From: Arion vulgaris
Lineage: Eukaryota; Mollusca; Gastropoda; Stylommatophora; Arionidae
Direction: 5' to 3'
Length of the DNA stretch: 64,000 nucleotides
Assembly (NCBI GenBank): GCA_020796225.1
Contig: CM036755.1
Coordinates: 61,124,152-61,188,151, forward strand
The notes below the pieces were generated by a model. It ran no database searches. It was not told where the DNA came from and saw only the letters and a program-made list of their open reading frames with translations. Made by a program: the position numbers and the translations under genes. This document shows, piece after piece, positions 1 through 10,967 of the stretch; positions within the stretch are counted from its first letter, which is position 1, and the number at the start of each line of letters is the position of its first letter.

Positions 1-272
1 TCTGTCATGCACTGACAGGACTACGTGCCAACCGTATGATGAAACTGTTATCCGACGTATTTTGCTGAACACATAAAAATGGATGTTGCAAACAGTGTGT
101 TGTTGTTGTCCTCAAATAACTCGGGCCACTTAACTGTAGCAAGCGGTCATTGACCTCGGCAACACTGTCGGGATGTCGTGCTTGTTGTAACGTTATAGTT
201 ACAGGTGGAGGAGAGGTCAATTAGTAGAATAATCATTACCCTATTAACCTTTCAATTGTTAATAGTTTATGA

Positions 273-303
273 TCTCTTTCTTTCTCTCTCTCCCTCTCTC
301 TCG

Positions 304-336
<33 letters not shown>

Positions 337-340
337 GCTT

Positions 341-387
<47 letters not shown>

Positions 388-406
388 TTCAATATATATA
401 TATATA
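273..406. repeat. (CT)n then (AT)n microsatellite
   Basis: An almost pure CT run with scattered TTT interruptions runs from 273 to about 386 and is followed by an AT run to 406. Open frames across it encode only Ser/Leu repeats and are not genes. Bases 1-272 before it hold nothing I recognise. Confidence 0.95.
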
Positions 407-589
407 TCTTCTTCTCTTTTTTCTGATCGTCACACTGCTACCGGGCTGCTGCTCAGTGTTGTTGCTTTCTGTTTTTGTCTTCTGCTGTTCTGGTAGCTTG
501 CGTGATTGATATTTTTGCCTTCTTTCCTCATGTCCTTTTGTTGAAGATTATGCATAGTGTGGAGTTTGGGTGCATTCTTATTAAGTGAC

Positions 590-765
590 CAAACCACATT
601 ATTCTTTGTTTCTCAATGTAATTCAAGCAAGGTTCTGTACCAAACTTTCCGTCGTATGCTGATGTTGGTGATTCTTGTCTTTTCTGGTGTTATTAGTAAC
701 TTTTCGCAGGCAGTATATTTAGCATGGAGTTATTTTTTGTGACTGCGCTTTGCTCATTGTCCATA
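590..765 (-). mobile_element. LINE-derived fragment
   Basis: This stretch matches the reverse complement of 24,420-24,600 over most of its length, sharing blocks such as GCTGATGTTGGTGA and CTTTGCTCATTGTCC. It also resembles the antisense of the LINE remnant at 42.7 kb. Orientation is inferred from those copies. No reading frame survives. An (AT)n run follows at 763-781, and 782-1,040 is T-rich with no recognisable feature. Confidence 0.55.
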
Positions 766-1044
766 TATATATATATATATGGCTATTTACATCTTTACAG
801 ACGGTTAATTGGTATGTGTTTTACTGTTACAACTTCTGAGTTTGCGCTTGTCTCTATTGCCAAAGATTATCCGTATTGTGTCTGAGCCTAAAGCAATGAT
901 GAAGTGTCCTCTCGCTTTATGCCTAGCCTGGGCAGCTGATGTGGAGAATTTGCCTTACCCATTTTGCACAAACCCCCTTTCTACTCGACTGTTTTATACA
1001 AAGGAAAGACAACGTCCATACATGTGGAATCAAGCAGAGTTTTC

Positions 1045-1480
1045 AGGTCATCTACTTATCTATATCATCATCACGAAGTGCTGTGCCGGTTGTTGTAGGT
1101 GATCATGGATCTGAAAAATCTGTCTCTGGTGTTTGCTATCATTTCAGATGTTGACGCTCTTCCATGCCATTAAGTCAGGCTATCCACAATGTCCTCTCCC
1201 TGTATTCCTCTGTCGTGTCTCCATTCTTTTTTACCAGTTGTAACAATGCGCTCTAAACCTTTCTTTTTTATCACATATCCGAAAAATGATGATTGACTCT
1301 TTCTTATATTGATAATGAGCTTTCTCTGTGTCTTGATCTGAAATTTTTCATGACTGGCATCCCTATGTCAATATTGGTTTTATGCAGCACTGTATACCTC
1401 TCATTCTGATCTTAATCGACTTGTTGCATATATTGCTTCTTATTTTCTGGAACAATGATTAGGCCAACCTTATTCTACTC
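1045..1480 (-). mobile_element. LINE-A 3' end, decayed
   Basis: Read on the minus strand, the part near 1,230-1,270 corresponds to the LINE-A C-terminal coding region at 15.13 kb (a GAAGGTTTAGA-like block followed by a GTTACAACTGGTAAAA-like block). The low-coordinate end finishes in a GATGATGATATAG tail like other LINE-A copies. It is 5'-truncated and full of stops. Confidence 0.55.
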
Positions 1481-1574
1481 TTTATTTCTGATCTGCATAT
1501 AGATGTAATCATTACTAATAACACTGCGAAAACGCGCACTCCCTTGCTATTTTTAACCAATACTTATGTATGGC

Positions 1575-1690
1575 ATCAAATCATGAACAATAAACAAACA
1601 ATCAATAAGATCACTGGAAGCCACAGAGATGAGGTTTTACAGAAGAATGATGAAAATTCTATGGACAGCAAAAAAAAAACAACACACCCC
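1575..1690 (+). mobile_element. LINE-A fragment
   Basis: The stretch with AATCAATAAGATCACTGG and ATTCTATGGACAGCAAA is a close relative of 14,945-15,025. That copy encodes the FYRRMLRIPWT segment near the LINE C-terminus. It is broken by indels and an A run. A second small antisense LINE piece lies at about 1,910-1,965 and resembles 42,540-42,600. Confidence 0.5.
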
Positions 1691-2059
1691 ATATATGTGT
1701 CTGATAGGATAGGACAACGACAGAAGAACAGGCGATGACAATACCGCGACACCACATAATGTAGTGGAGGAGTGCACGCGTTGGTGTGCAACGCACAGAA
1801 GGCGTGCACGTAAAAGCAGCAGATATGGGAGTTAGATATGACGTAGGTAACGGACGACAGTAAGAAAAAGCCGGAGGACAGAGAGAGACAATGTACCTAA
1901 TCTAATACCTGATCTCTTGTTATTGTATGCTGTGGTGGTTGGTGGTTGGTTGTATTCCATTCTCATGCAGATCTACCAAGTCAGTGTTATCAGCTCTTTA
2001 CTACATGGCTAAGAAACATGGACAGCTTACTTCAGGCATGAGAGGAGACATAACATATT

Positions 2060-2590
2060 TTATTAGACAACATTGAACATATAGACAATATTTGAAGAGA
2101 ACGAGAGGAGAAGTCAAAGAAGGGGACAAAGGAAGGAATGAGTGATGGGAGGAAGAAGAACGGAAAAGAAGGAAGGATTGAAGGAGGGAGGGTAGGAAAT
2201 GTAGAATGATGAAAATAAGACAGAAAGAACGGAAGATGGAAAGGAAGGAATGAAGAAATGGAGGAAGGAAGGCGGAGGAAGGAATGAGGAAATGTAGGTC
2301 CAAATAAAACAAAATGATGGAGGGAGGGAATGGAAACATGAGGGAATGGAAACATTAGGGAATGGAAACATGAGGGAATGGAAACATAAGGGAATGGAAA
2401 CATGAGGGAATGACGAAATGAAGGACAGAAGATGAAAGGAAAGAAGGAAGACAGAATAAAGGAAGGAAGGAAGGAATGAACATATGACGGAAGAAAGGAA
2501 GGAAGGGAAGCATGAGGGAAATGAAGGAAGGGAGAAATGAAGGAAAGAAGATGAAAGGAAAGAAGGAAGACAGAATGAAAGAATTGTTGA
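2060..2590. repeat. GGAA/GAATG-rich polypurine tract with 16-bp repeat
   Basis: A long purine-rich strand of degenerate GGAAGGAATGA units. Within it, 2,323-2,412 is a cleaner array of about five copies of a 16-bp unit (GGGAATGGAAACATGA). Blocks of about 70 bp at 2,405-2,470 and 2,505-2,580 are near duplicates. Long minus-strand frames here (Phe/Pro/Ser/Leu-rich) are compositional artefacts. Bases 2,590-3,056 hold nothing recognisable. Confidence 0.85.
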
Positions 2591-3056
2591 AAGGGGTCCC
2601 TTTTGTTAGTGATAATTGGGTTGTATGGTTTTATTCCATCTCTACCCCCATCAAGATATTTTTGATGATGTTACTTTTGATTGATGACAGTATTCAGACT
2701 GAGGTGTTACATGATGATTACACAACTCAGTGGACACAGCTTATTATAGGACACTGAACTCCATTTGATATTTTCATATACATGGTTTATTTATGCTTTG
2801 ACAGAGGCTTCTCAAACACGTCTGTCCATGTCAAGTGTAGATCTAGGAATCTTGTTTACTAACGTTTCTAACTGACTGTTACTACACAACTACGTAGTTT
2901 TTATTACGTCAAAAATGTCTCGTTGTTATGTGTTCCGTCTCTGCTTAGAGAGTGCAACACATAGTCTCAACTATTAAATATCTAATTACATACTACACTA
3001 AAGTTAACTGTCTGATTCTTGAGCTGCCACCCGGGGAGGGGAAGCTGGCTATCCAC

Positions 3057-3215
3057 TACAAATAGAAGGAAGGAATGAAAATATGACGGAAGGAAGGAAG
3101 GAAGGGAAACATGAGGGAATGGAGGAAGGGAGAAATGAAAGACAGAAGATGGAAGAAAGGATGAAAGACGGAACGAAGGAATGATTGAAGAAAGGAAAAA
3201 AGGGAGGAATAAGTG
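3057..3215. repeat. second polypurine GGAA tract
   Basis: Same composition as the 2.1-2.6 kb tract, including the CATGAGGGAATGGAGGAAG block. The two were probably one tract split by about 470 bp of other sequence. Bases 3,216-3,640 are AT-rich with no feature I can name. Confidence 0.75.
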
Positions 3216-3655
3216 AATACAGGAATGAATGACGAAACAGATCATCAAGGATACAACCTTACAGTTAAACATTATAAAACTTTCAGATGAAATTACACGT
3301 AAAACAAATACACGCACCCACTCACACTCACACTCCCACGGATAATAAACAAACTTCAAAGGTCTCAACATTGGAGTGGGTTATGAGTACAATATAATTA
3401 TATATATCTAGAACAATACATCTGTGCGGAGAAAATCAATATGGGTGGGCGCACGTGCAGTCAGTCTTGTATATTCCACGCATTAAGTGTTTCTCTTAAT
3501 ATGGTAGACTGCGCAGTTACTTTATTTTCTTGAGTATTAAATAAAATGTATTACATTTCTTTGTTATATTTCTTCTTCAACATTTTATATACTCAGAACT
3601 TTAAATAGTTATAACCTCATTTGTTCTATCGCGATAGAATTTGTATACTATAAAA

Positions 3656-4090
3656 TTTCGTAGAGGCTTGCCGCTTGTATCTCGTGCAAAACAGGTTCCA
3701 GGTTCGCTTCCTCGTGGAGCCATCTGGATATTTTCCAGAGATTCCTGATCTCAGTGTAGGTGAGAATGAGTTCCTAGTCCTATCGGAGACGGACGATACA
3801 ACGTCAGTTATTTGTTCAATTTGAGCATTTAAAAGAACACTTGCAGTTCAAAATCGAGAGAGCAGGCTAAAGCCTCTGTCCAGGTAAAATTCATTAGTAA
3901 AGTTTACAAATAAAATTACTACAAAAATATCTTCACCATCTTTAAAATTATATCAGAACCCTCGCCGGTGCTATGGAGTTCGTGCACTGCAGCTGAGATC
4001 TTCCTGTGTAAGAAAGAGATCGGAGCACGCATGGTTACTATTCGAAGTGCAATTATGATGACCCTATCAATCAATCAATCAATCAATTTA
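3656..4090 (+). mobile_element. SINE-1 copy, full length with TSD
   Basis: The copy starts with a tRNA-like head carrying a B-box-like GGTTCGCTTCC at 3,700-3,710. The family body follows (CAGAGATTCCTGATCTCAGT, GGACGAT, GATCTTCCTGTGTAAG), then a (TCAA)n tail. It is flanked by a perfect 12-bp target-site duplication, TATACTATAAAA, at 3,644-3,655 and 4,091-4,102. That directly supports insertion by retrotransposition and fixes both ends of the element. Confidence 0.9.
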
Positions 4091-4104
4091 TATACTATAA
4101 AAGT

Positions 4105-4425
4105 TGTCCAAATTGCCCAACGGCGAAGATGAATTACGGAACAATTAAAGGAATTTCATAACTTGTCGTTATCAGATTAAAAACAGTGCGTAGGCAAACG
4201 CGTATTTTTCTTCACCTCTGCTGCACGTTTCGCCTGCTGTCAATTCAGGACTGCCATCTGCGCTTCTGACTGATTTTGCGAGCATGCTTACCATTGACTG
4301 GTGTCGCCATGCGTGGCCTTGGTCGAAAACTTGACTCACATTGCGGGAGCTGAACCCAGACCACCAGCCTTGCGAAGCGAGTTCACTAACAACTACGCTA
4401 CAGCGGCTCTACAGCGAAGGATCGA
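4105..4425 (-). mobile_element. SINE-4 copy (tRNA-headed), first of a duplicated pair
   Basis: The reverse complement of 4,333-4,412 looks like a tRNA head: an A-box-like GCGTAGTTGTTAGTG and a B-box-like GGTTCAGCTCC. The body includes CGCCTGCTGTCAATTCAGG and CGCTTCTGACTGATTTT. Both blocks recur in the next entry, so the two form a tandem pair of diverged copies. A related head lies at 63.79-63.86 kb. Confidence 0.65.
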
Positions 4426-4429
4426 CTTT

Positions 4430-4700
4430 ATTCCACTGGCAACAATTAAAGGGATTTTATGAAAAACTTGTACATGTGTCTCGATCCAGATTCGAAACCA
4501 TAACTTTCAGTACGACAGGCAAACGACGTAACCACTATCATCTTCTTCACCTTCTTCTGCGATCGCCTGCTGTCAATTCAGGCGGCTGCCATGACGCCTG
4601 ATATTGCGCTTCTGACTGATTTTTGCGTGAGCCATGCTTACCATTTGACTGATGTCTCACCGCATGCGGTGGGCCTTTGCCGACTTTAGAGGTACTTGAA
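4430..4700 (-). mobile_element. SINE-4 copy, second of the pair
   Basis: This shares ACAATTAAAGGGATTT, AGGCAAACGACGTA, CGCCTGCTGTCAATTCAGG and the ACTGATTTTTGCG block with 4,105-4,425. On the minus strand, 4,485-4,545 has a tRNA-like TAGTGGTTACGTCGTTTGCC and a B-box-like GGTTTCGAATCT. I cannot tell whether the pair arose by tandem duplication or by two insertions at one site. Confidence 0.6.
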
Positions 4701-4884
4701 GATTAAATCCTTCAAGTGTGATCGTTGCAGGAAACAGGTAGTCCGAATCACTTTTCTTGAGACCTCGTACCATCGGTACTTTTACGGTCAGTATTGATTA
4801 GTGAAGTGCGACTTCTATAACGAATTTCCTGCCTTTTTGGACTTCCACATGCAGCATGTGGTGAGGTCGCTCTTTCTTCTTTCT

Positions 4885-5147
4885 CTTCATCTTCTTCTCC
4901 AAACGCTCCACATCGACCACTTGTTAACCACTGTGTCATTTGTATGTGATCTGAGCCTAAGAGCGATTGTAAGTTGTGTCAGTTAGGCGCCTACAAGTAG
5001 GCCAGCACATCCGATTTCTGCGATGCCTTGTATTAACTAGGGTAGCTTCCTAGGTCCTACATCAGTCGCCTCTTACGACATGCCTGCTATGTCGCAGTGG
5101 CACTATTCTTTGCTTCCCTTGCTGGTACCGGAACCACAAGGACGGCG
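4885..5147 (-). mobile_element. SINE-2 copy
   Basis: Family hallmarks in reverse complement are GCAAGGGAAGCAAAGAATAG near the 5' end, GTCGTAAGAGGCGACTGA, CTACTTGTAGGCGC, CGCTCTTAGGCTCAGATC, GGTTAACAAGTGGTCGAT and a GAAGAAGATGAAG tail. The 5' end lies at the higher coordinate. Confidence 0.85.
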
Positions 5148-5289
5148 GTGAGGTCGTTCCGTGCACATCGTATGATAAACACTCTTTAATGATCTTTCTA
5201 ATGCGGTATATATGGGCTTGGATCTACGCACTCAACCACTATAAAAAGTTTTGTGTTTACGTTGTGTGTCTACAAATAAACAGGTACTA

Positions 5290-5455
5290 AATACGAAGGA
5301 TTGACTTTATTGCACCTGGATTTACCCCACATGGCTCGATCCTTCTCCTCACAAATCACACGACATCTGCCTAGAGTATTGCACAAAGCACACACTCTGT
5401 AGCGGCGTGATGCTGACCACATCACCCATCGTGTGCCGACGGTCAATGAACGATA
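5290..5455 (-). repeat. dispersed repeat R1, copy 1
   Basis: This shares the GTGTGTGCTTTGTGCAATAC / TACCCCACATGG region with 19,780-20,060 (+) and 24,935-25,130 (-). A GTCGGCACACGATGGGTGAT block is shared with 63,667-63,720 (+). No coding or tRNA-like head is visible, and the class is unknown. Confidence 0.55.
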
Positions 5456-5564
5456 CAGGCCTAACATTGTATTGCCCTATATACCACGAGGTATGAAAGG
5501 GTTCCTTTACTTTTTTTTTTTTAAACTCCGTAGCTCCTGTAATAATCTTTGGAGTTTTTTTTAA

Positions 5565-5660
5565 AGAAATGGCCCCGTGAACAGAACGGCGGAAACCAAA
5601 TTCGGACCCACGCCCTTTCGAAAGCAAGCGTAATCACTTTGCTACCGAGACTGACAACAT
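5565..5660 (-). mobile_element. tRNA-derived SINE head (SINE-4-like)
   Basis: The reverse complement reads like a tRNA head: an A-box region GGTAGCAAAGTGATTACGC followed about 30 bp later by the B-box-like GGGTCCGAATTTGG. A poly-T stretch lies at 5,511-5,522 on the plus strand. Only the head is clear. Confidence 0.45.
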
Positions 5661-5724
5661 TGTTTGTAAGGTGTGTCAATAATCTTTCTTTCTTTTTTTC
5701 CAATCCTGTTTGCCTCACAGCGTC

Positions 5725-6235
5725 AGGTCAAGAAGAGATTTCTAAAACGGGCCCTTGTATGCGCTTCGTAGATAGTTTCTTTCGTTGCCTCTGTTATCTC
5801 TGAGGTCCATCTTTTGCGTGGTCGACATTTTGCTTTGTACCCATTGTATCGGAGCAGCATTGCTCTTTCAGGTGCACTGTCTGTTGGTAATCTGCTTACG
5901 AGGCCGAACCATTTAATTTGTTGTTTCTTGATGAAGTCTAGTACTGATGTTGTACCAATTTTTTCCTGTCTTTATTTCTCAACCGGTCTCTTCTTGTTAC
6001 ACCCAGCATTCTGCGTAGACACTTCATCTCTGTTCTGACTAGTTTTCTTCTATGGTTTGTTGTCAGTGTCCAGGTTTGGCACTGGTAACATAATGTGGGA
6101 GAAAGATTGTGTTGAACATTGCTCTTTTGTGTTCATAGTGACGTGTTTGCATCTTAAAATTGGCGCCATTTGCCGTATGATTTGACTTGCTTTGTTGCAT
6201 CTGTGTTGAATTTCAAATAATATATATAATTCAAT
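5725..6235 (-). mobile_element. LINE fragment, inverted relative of 12.65-12.9 kb
   Basis: The 5,985-6,225 part matches the reverse complement of 12,660-12,900 closely (GACTAGTTTTC, GTCCAGGTTTGGCACTG, ATTGGCGCCATTTG). The GACCAAGTTTGGCACTG block at 42.77 kb is another relative. The sense strand is inferred to be minus. No intact frame remains. Confidence 0.6.
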
Positions 6236-6446
6236 AGACTGTATCGCCAGTGTGTTGACAGTGCTATCAAGGGCAGCAAAGACTGGTAACACTGCGACCT
6301 ACAAGACATGTAGTAAGAGGCGACTGAGGTATGGGCCTAGCTCTTTCAACGCTTTAAGCCGTACACTGCGCTACGGCGGAAGTACGTTGCACGTTATTAG
6401 CCGCACACTGCGCCATAAAGTTGCTTCACTTATAAGAAGTCGTTCT

Positions 6447-6702
6447 CGCCCGAGTGGTTACCGGGGCCCAAATTTGGGTGTAAAGAATAGAACCACTGTT
6501 ACCTGCCACGCATGTCGCAAGAAGCGACAAAGTAGGTTTGGATGAAATCGGATGCACATGTCCTAAACGTGTAGAAGTATATGCGTTTAGGGGCCTACCA
6601 AACCAATGTGCAACGTATACACGTTCTTTGCAAAGATCAAACATATCACAAAGAGTGATTAAAATTGGTCGTAAAGAACGAACGCAAAGAAGAAGAAGAA
6701 GT
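6447..6702 (+). mobile_element. SINE-3 copy
   Basis: It opens with GCCCGAGTGGTTACCGGG, an A-box-like head resembling tRNA-Ser/Leu. It continues with AAAGAATAGAACCACTG and GCATGTCGCAAGAAGCGAC, and ends in GAACGCAAAGAAGAAGAAG. A second copy is at 42.12 kb and a 5' part at 40.6 kb. The internal AAAGAATAG to AGGCGAC core is shared with SINE-2. Confidence 0.8.
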
Positions 6703-6884
6703 CTTTCTAGTTTTACTTCTACTGTTTTACTTATACTACTTTTCAACCTTGTTATTCTATTGGGTTGTCCAGTTTCCTTCAATTTAGTATATAATAATAT
6801 ATATATATGTTTATTTATTGACGAGTAGTTGGGATTTTTTTTTTTTAACTTTCTTTGAATTAACTGCTTAAAAATTGAGGAAAT

Positions 6885-7075
6885 ATCTCCGCGCGGAAGG
6901 AGCTAGGGAAGCTATCCTAGTAAATAAAAAGCGACGCAGAAATCTGACGTACTTGCCCACTTGTAGGCGCATAACTGGAACACCGTACACACTCGCTCTT
7001 AGGATAACATAGAAATGACAAAGAATAGCTAACAAGTGATCGATATAGAGCGTAACAAGTAGAAGAAGAAGATCA
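6885..7075 (+). mobile_element. SINE-2 copy, 5'-truncated
   Basis: It begins within the family near AGCTATCCTAGTAAATAAA and runs through CTTGTAGGCGCATAACTGG, CGCTCTTAGG and GTGATCGATATAGAGCG to a GTAGAAGAAGAAG tail. The conserved head with the A-box-like part is missing. Bases 7,076-7,377 hold nothing recognisable except a 25-bp segment (7,311-7,335) that recurs at 7,800-7,824. Confidence 0.75.
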
Positions 7076-7377
7076 GCCAGAGAGGTTGATACGGCGGAGT
7101 AGAGTTTATACGGCGACCAGATAGTTGGAGGCCGAACAATGTGAACGTTTCGAAAAGCGACTAGGACAATCAGAGATTAGGACATATTCTTGGAAGGACA
7201 CATAGAGACGGCAGATCGGGAGAAATGTGAATAACTGTTTTTCTTTCTGAAATTTGATAAAGTCTTTAATTTGGCACAAGGCAAAATTCCTTTTGCAGTT
7301 CTAGAAGATCACCAAATTGGCACAATGCGATTATCCATGTTCTGTAACCTACAGTGTTTCCTCTTGTAGTTCTAGAG

Positions 7378-7771
7378 CAGCGTTTCCCAAAGTGGGGGTA
7401 CTCCCCAGTGGGCGCTGAAGCGTTCTGGGGGCCGATAGTTGGTTCGGATGAATTTGGGAGGTGTTCAGGCGATTAGGGGTCGGTGACTCCTTGAAGATTA
7501 AATTAATAATAAATATTTTTAATAAATTATTTTCGTGATTTTGCGATTGAATAATCATTTAAAATTTGAATTCAGCATTTTAACTCATCTTATGCCCGTC
7601 TTACACGATCCATTTTTTCATCAATTTTCTATTTCATGCATATAATCATTCGAAAATTGACCATGTATGACATAAATATATATTAATTTACTATGTCAAA
7701 GAGAAAATAGAGCATGTATATATGTGGGAGGGGGCGTTGGCAAACTGTTATAATGTGGAGGGGGCGTTACA
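7378..7771 (+). mobile_element. hAT MITE copy, right end altered
   Basis: This is a homologue of the complete hAT MITE at 38,264-38,721, in the opposite orientation. The left end CAGCGTTTCCCAAAGTGGGG is a typical hAT-type terminus. Homology runs through GTTCAGGCGATTAGGGGTC and GTTATAATGTGGAGGGGGC and stops near 7,771, so the right inverted repeat is lost. A perfect 25-bp direct repeat lies outside it (7,311-7,335 and 7,800-7,824). Confidence 0.7.
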
Positions 7772-8008
7772 ACATTGCTTCACTTTGAATATTGAGAATA
7801 CCAAATTGGCACAATGCGATTATCATTGTCTGTTTCTCTTTTTGTCTGTCTCTCTGTGCCTTGCCTGTCTGTTCATCCATTCATCCACCCATCTCTTTGT
7901 CCATATATCTACTTACCTATACGCATACCTACCAGCCTAAGTATATATATATATCTGCTTTCTATCTGGCAACATTTCTATCGATCTTTTCATCCAACAA
8001 TTTTTTCC

Positions 8009-8268
8009 GTGTGGTGCCGGGTCCCGCTAGGAAAGCAAAGAAAAGTACCACTTTGACCTACAAGGCATGCCGTAAGAGGCGACTGATCTAAGACCTAGGT
8101 AAGCTACCCTAGTAAATAAAAGCATAGCAGAAATCAGATGTGCTTTCCTACTTGTAGGCGGATAACTGGCACAACGTACAATCACTCTTAGGCTCAGATC
8201 GCATACAAATCACACAGAGTGGTTAACAAGTGGTTGATATGGAGCGATCAAAGAAGAATAAGATCCAG
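8009..8268 (+). mobile_element. SINE-2 copy, near full length
   Basis: It starts GTGTGGTGCCGGGTCCCGC and continues through GACCTACAAGGCATGCCGTA, GAGGCGACTGATCTAAGACC, CTAGTAAATAAAAG and TGGTTGATATGGAGCG to a short AAGAAGAATAAG tail. The upstream stretch 7,830-7,980 is a pyrimidine-rich low-complexity run. Confidence 0.88.
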
Positions 8269-8364
8269 CCATTGTTCTACCTATCTATCTGTTTTTGACG
8301 TCTATAAATTAATTCTACTGGCTGCTATGTCATACACAATAGAAGTAAAACGGAATAAATGAGA

Positions 8365-8505
8365 ACCATTGTCAGCTCGTGATCATGTTGTTTTAATGGG
8401 ACAAGACACATATTTTCGAAAAATCATGGTTTTTTGGGGTTGTTATATTGTAGTATTTAGTATTATTAATCTATTCCGGGAATTATTCAACTTTTAAAAG
8501 TAATC
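8365..8505 (+). mobile_element. decayed copy of the CAGTGGCGGCTCGT hAT family
   Basis: This resembles the 167-bp MITE at 24,042-24,208: CAGCTCGTGATCAT, TTTTCGAAAAATCATGG, TTTTTTGGGG and CTATTCCGGGAATTATTCAA. The outer ends are eroded and I see no target duplication. Confidence 0.45.
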
Positions 8506-8570
8506 AGTATCACGTTAAAAGTAATAATTATCAACAAATAAATACTTTTTGTCTGTTCCACTTTCATATA

Positions 8571-9481
8571 TTAACTGATTCAGTCCCGTGGAACACTGTA
8601 GTGCACATATTTCTTATCTGCGTGTCCCAAGCGTCTTTTAAAAGACGGCTACTATTGCGTTGAGTTTTTATTAATTTTCACTCCGATTGTAGTTTTATAT
8701 CAACCGGAAACTAAGTAGAAAGTAAGTACTAACGATAACCAAATCACAACATCGTGGTTTTGACTAGAATCAGAAGTGAAACCAAGTTTAATTTTCGTTT
8801 TCAAGTTACCCTGTGATTAAAAATAATGTCTAACAATTCAGAGTCTAGAAATGGTTTGTTATCAGCTTGTTCTGCACGTTTTACAGCTGCAGAAGCGCGA
8901 GATTGGTTGCATGAAGATGTAGATACTGATAGTGAAAATAGTGAAGCTTCTGATTCTGATGACACAGAAGTTTGTGATTTAAATACGTCGATTATTAATA
9001 ATTTAAATAATACTAGTAGTGTTTCCCAACCAGCTGCGAGAGGGCGTTGCCCCAGTCAGGTTCCAGATGGTCGTGTTGCTAATTTGCGAACAGTTAGTAA
9101 ACCATATATTCCGTCAATATTTTCTTAATTTTTGTGTATTCATAAATGGATTACTTATATAAAGAGAGCAGTTACACTGACTTATTCACCATATTGTTCC
9201 TCAAGGCCCTTGGTAAGTTGGATTTTTGTTCTCAGAATTTCAATTAATTTTTTATTACATGCTAATATTTGTCATGCACAGTCAACACAACATTATATTT
9301 TCGCATACAATAAATATTTTATGAAAGTACAATCATTTATCTTTAATTTGATATATAATAAGTTCAACTTTAAATCATATTTAGAAACAATATTTTAATT
9401 TAACTAAAGTATGTGGCAATATTTTGAAGCTAAAAATAATTCCGTCCAGAGGTGAAAAAAACCTGGTACTGAATCAGTTAA
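8571..9481 (+). mobile_element. piggyBac-like element, internally deleted
   Basis: The element is bounded by TTAA on both sides (8,571-8,574 and 9,478-9,481). The terminal inverted repeats are CTGATTCAGTCCC at the left and CTGATTCAGTACC at the right, read inward: 12 of 13 match. TTAA target duplication is the hallmark of the piggyBac superfamily. At about 911 bp it is far shorter than an autonomous element. It keeps one open frame that looks like the acidic N-terminus of a transposase (next entry). Confidence 0.75.
8826..9128 (+). pseudogene. N-terminal remnant of a piggyBac-like transposase
   Basis: A 100-residue ORF starts with ATG in the context AATAATGTC. Residues 23-53 include a run rich in Asp, Glu and Ser (DTDSENSEASDSDDTEV). 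Piggybac-type transposases typically begin with such an acidic, disordered segment before the catalytic core. It lies between the TTAA-flanked inverted repeats, about 250 bp from the left end. No catalytic domain follows: the frame stops and the downstream 350 bp is AT-rich and non-coding. I therefore read it as the leftover start of a deleted transposase. It could instead be a short protein still expressed by the element. The superfamily call rests on the element ends, not on the protein. Confidence 0.45.
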
Positions 9482-9979
9482 CCTGACGTTATGTCACAAC
9501 ACGAAACAGTACTGAATTGTCAACAGTCATAATACTCTCGGTGGAAACATTTATTCTCCCAGCAACCATCTTTGTTGTTCGATTCTCCCCTAACATCGCA
9601 AACCCTCTGGATATTCCACTTACCGCCACGTAAGCTAAAATATCAGATCTGAGAGAGAGAGAGAGAGCGATAGATAGAGGGGAGAGTGGCAACCGTGTCA
9701 CGTTCAGGAGTTATTAACATGAATGCCATCGATTCTAGTACACAGTGTTATGTAGGAGCAGACAGTTCGACTGTGTTTCGCACACAACACACATCAGGTA
9801 GGAGTTTGTGAATGATATCAAAGATTTTCTGCACAACGTCAGTTCATTATTGGTAAGTACTTAGAAAATAATATTTAGTTGATTTATGTTGTTTTAATTT
9901 ATGATTGAATATATTTGTGTATTATTGAATTTTGTCGACTTGTTTGTGAAAATTATATCTGACTTTGTTATGTATGGTC

Positions 9980-10235
9980 CCGTGTGTTGCCGGGGCTCGC
10001 ATAGGGAGCAATTAATAGTAACACTGCGACCTACAAGGCATATCGTAAGAGGCGACTAGATAGGGACTAGAGAAGCTAACCTAATAAATAAAAAGTGTCG
10101 CAGAAATCAGATGTGCTGGCCTGCTTGTAGGCGCATAACTGGCACATCGTACAATCGCTCTTAGACTCGGATCACATACAAGTCACAACGAGTGGTTAAC
10201 AAGTGGTCGATATGAAGCGTAAGAAAAAGAAGAAG
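9980..10235 (+). mobile_element. SINE-2 copy, near full length
   Basis: It starts CGTGTGTTGCCGGGGCTCGC and runs through ACCTACAAGGCATATCGTAA, GCCTGCTTGTAGGCGCATAA, CAATCGCTCTTAGACTCGG and AAGTGGTCGATATGAAGCG to AAGAAAAAGAAGAAG. A 21-bp tandem array begins about 17 bp downstream. Confidence 0.88.
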
Positions 10236-10251
10236 ATACTGTTCATTGATA

Positions 10252-10577
10252 AAGAAATCTCAGTGGATACATGAGAGAAATCCCAGTGGATACTTTAGAG
10301 AAATTCCAGTGGATACTTTAGATAAATTCCAGTGGATACATGAGAGAAATCCCAGTGGATACTTTAGAGAAATTCCAGTGGATACTTTAGAGAAATTCCA
10401 GTGGATACATGAGAGAAATCCCAGTGGATACAGAGAGAAATTCCAGTGGATACACGAGAGAAATCCAGTGGATACATGAGAAAATCCCAGTGATACATGA
10501 GAGAAATACCAGTGGATAATTTAGAGAAATCGCAGTGGATACAAGAAGAAATCCCAGTGGATACACGAGAGAAATCG
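10252..10577. repeat. 21-bp minisatellite (~15 copies)
   Basis: The unit is approximately GAGAAATCCCAGTGGATACA plus one base. Variants have TTTAG for CATGA and TTCC, TCGC or TACC in the middle. Because 21 is a multiple of 3, frames stay open on both strands and give repeat peptides. Nothing suggests they are translated. Confidence 0.92.
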
Positions 10578-10967
10578 CAATCTCCCTTTCTAAAGGAACA
10601 AACAATTAGCATATAACTTCGCAGCAATCCCTCAGGATAGGAAGGTCAAGTGGTTCGTTTTATCGGATATAAACGAAAAACGCAGAGACCTGGTGTGAAA
10701 CTTGAGAGCGTTATAGATAATCTTAGTGGTTACAATACCATGTATACGGGTAGACCGAATGTCGCTAAGTGGTCACAATTTCAGATGTAGAAATGTTATA
10801 TGTAATTCTTAGCAAATCATCAACAGTAGAACACAAGGTAGAGTGAGTCAAACAGTGCATGACGAAATCGGATATGGTGGACCGAAACGAGCTTTTATTA
10901 CAAACACCGTACAATGAACTTACTCTCAAATCGCAGTAACTAACCCCTGGGAGAACGGCGAGTAATA

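Noticed and set aside
2001..2403. Pro/Ser/Phe-rich secreted protein on the minus strand
   Set aside because: Two frames of the same polypurine tract are open together, and both reflect GGAA/GAATG composition.
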